Source: an uncultured Flavobacterium sp.
GTDB lineage: Bacteria > Bacteroidota > Bacteroidia > Flavobacteriales > Flavobacteriaceae
Direction: 5' to 3'
DNA: 7,725 bases
NCBI RefSeq assembly: GCF_937967675.1
Contig: NZ_CALBSN010000005.1
Location: 1-7,725 of the forward strand
Positions 7,601-7,725 of the stretch are shown one piece after another (position 1 is the stretch's first letter; each line of letters begins with the position of its first letter). Below the pieces are notes generated by a model. It did not search any database. It saw only the letters and a list, made by a program, of their open reading frames with translations, and was not told the DNA's origin. The position numbers and the translations under genes are program-made.

Positions 7601-7659
7601 AGCACATCGGAACAAAGCCAAACGTTATGTACCACGTGAAAGTTAGAAACGATAAATAA
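4624..7659 (+). CDS. actB: Alternative complex III subunit ActB, Tat-exported molybdopterin-oxidoreductase-like/iron-sulfur fusion
   Basis: ActB carries the iron-sulfur electron wire of alternative complex III, between the quinol-oxidising NrfD-like subunit and the ActA haems, on the periplasmic face. The protein has 1011 residues. Residues 1-50 form the extension typical of 'TAT-variant-translocated' proteins (KYWKSVEELNENSSIVE). A twin-arginine motif TRRDFLK (51-57) and hydrophobic segment follow, ending in a lipobox LAAC with Cys71. Domain B1 (about 75-740) resembles molybdopterin oxidoreductases; in this family it is known to lack molybdenum cofactor. Domain B2 (about 745-1011) is NrfC/PsrB-like, with cluster cysteines 756, 759, 762, 766; 840, 843, 848, 852; 872, 878, 882; 928, 931; and 958, 962. 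These 15 cysteines, with Thr875 where a sixteenth would stand, fit three [4Fe-4S] and one [3Fe-4S] cluster. B1 is rich in Ala, Lys and Asn. The N-terminal ATG is supported by the family extension beginning there. actC starts 30 bases downstream. Confidence 0.96.
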   Translation: MASNKKYWKSVEELNENSSIVETLRNNEFVEPIPVDQFLGDKESLSASSTTRRDFLKYVGFSTAAASLAACEGPVVKSIPYVVQPEEIIPGVADYYATTMADGFDFANILIKTREGRPIKVENNNLEGAKTGANARVHASVLSLYDSLRLKQPKIAGKDATWADVNTKVKASLEDAKAKGGNVVVLTNTMASPSTDALIASLVAKYPTTKHVVYDAVSESNALDAFQAVYGVRALANYDFSKADVIVSVGADFLGDWQGGGFDAGYAQGRIPKNGMMSKHIQIEANMSLAGANADVRIPMTVAQQKQALADLYYAVVNGAQPKNAQIAKAAKQLKDAKNKGVVVTGLDDVNAQLVVLAINNAIQSAAFNPSDAILTRKGDAKAVAQLVADMKAGKVHTLIMNGVNPAYTLANSKDFVAALKSVKLSVAFSMKEDETSTLTTIAAAAPHYLESWGDVAITRSNYSIMQPTIRPLFNTKQFQEALLTWTDNTVAYYDFLKSFSATSLAGKSWNQAVHDGFVASVASPLTAASADYASAASALAQAKSSNFDLVLYTKVGMGDGQQANNPWLQEFPDPITRVSWDNYVTMSKADAEANGFKNWNVANGGLNGSYATIKVGNATLENVPVIIQPGQAKGTLGLAFGYGKKLGLKEEMQVGVNAYALYANLNSNQSATITVADGEHEFACVQLQKTLMGRGDIIKETTLEVFNTKDAKVWNPVPMVSLDHKPTAATEVDLWDSFDRSVGHHFNLSIDLNACTGCGACVIACHAENNVPVVGKAEVRRSRDMHWLRIDRYYSSKETFAGDIELKESASGLMNSIDTFSSMEDPSENPQIAFQPVMCQHCNHAPCETVCPVAATSHGREGQNHMAYNRCVGTRYCANNCPYKVRRFNWFLYNKNSEFDYHMNDDLGRMVINPDVNVRSRGVMEKCSMCIQMTQAVKLKAKREGRAVGKDEFQTACSAACSSGAMKFGDINDSESDVAKLVESDRMYHLLEHIGTKPNVMYHVKVRNDK

Positions 7660-7689
7660 GTATTAATTAAAGAAACAATATAAAGGATT

Positions 7690-7725
7690 ATGTCGTCTCA
7701 TTACGAAGCACCCATTAGAAAACCT
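7690..7725 (+). CDS. actC: Alternative complex III subunit ActC (NrfD-like), first 12 codons only
   Basis: The frame from ATG 7690 reads MSSHYEAPIRKP and runs off the right edge. This matches my memory of the N-terminus of flavobacterial ActC, and position directly after actB is where actC is expected. ActC is a polytopic NrfD/PsrC-family membrane protein that contributes quinol oxidation in alternative complex III. AAAGGA at 7682-7687, two bases before the ATG, is purine-rich but very close for a ribosome-binding site. The 30-base gap after the actB stop has no terminator, so co-transcription is likely. No membrane helix is visible in this short piece; the call rests on the peptide and synteny. 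Confidence 0.85.
   Translation, partial: MSSHYEAPIRKP

Noticed and set aside
4624..7659. ActB as a catalytic formate dehydrogenase or polysulfide reductase
   Set aside because: The fused domains, lack of an N-terminal catalytic iron-sulfur motif, preceding multihaem ActA and following NrfD-like ActC identify alternative complex III instead.
1..7725. A new mobile element, defence system, CRISPR array or RNA gene
   Set aside because: Almost all sequence is taken up by recognised core genes; I saw no spaced direct repeats, transposase, integrase, terminal inverted repeats, or tRNA/rRNA sequence.

Overview
The window is ordinary chromosomal core sequence from a Bacteroidota bacterium, most likely a Flavobacterium or close relative. 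The evidence is strong A/T bias with A/T-ending codons, A/T-rich translation starts without strong Shine-Dalgarno sites, TAnnTTTG-type promoter candidates, a convergent infB/SPOR pair, and above all an alternative complex III (act) operon. It holds the 3' part of infB, a small SPOR-domain gene on the opposite strand, and the first genes of the act operon: actA, actB and the first 12 codons of actC.

Layout. 1-2645 (+): translation initiation factor IF-2, lacking its N-terminus, which lies beyond the left edge. 2652-2702: a perfect 24-bp hairpin with an A-tract on one side and a T-tract on the other, serving as a bidirectional terminator between two convergent genes. 2707-3096 (-): a secreted SPOR-domain protein. 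3097-3312: the divergent intergenic region, with candidate promoters on both strands, one near-palindrome and two mutually exclusive hairpins in the presumed actA leader. 3313-4590 (+): ActA, with six c-type haem motifs. 4624-7659 (+): ActB, a molybdopterin-oxidoreductase-like domain fused to a four-cluster iron-sulfur domain, with an unusually placed Tat signal and a lipobox. 7690-7725 (+): the start of ActC, a NrfD-like quinol-oxidising membrane subunit.

How the genes work together. ActA, ActB and ActC are subunits of alternative complex III, the quinol:cytochrome c (or quinol:oxidase) oxidoreductase that replaces the bc1 complex in many Bacteroidota. Quinol is oxidised at the membrane NrfD-like subunits. 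Electrons pass through the ActB iron-sulfur clusters to the ActA haems and on to a monohaem cytochrome domain or a terminal oxidase. Gaps of 33 and 30 bases between actA, actB and actC, all on one strand, fit a single transcript that continues past the right edge.

I see no previously undescribed system. The points most worth a second look are the monohaem cytochrome domain fused to the ActA pentahaem core, the Cys-to-Thr change in ActB that predicts a [3Fe-4S] cluster, the Tat-plus-lipobox leader of ActB, and the possible regulatory structures upstream of actA.
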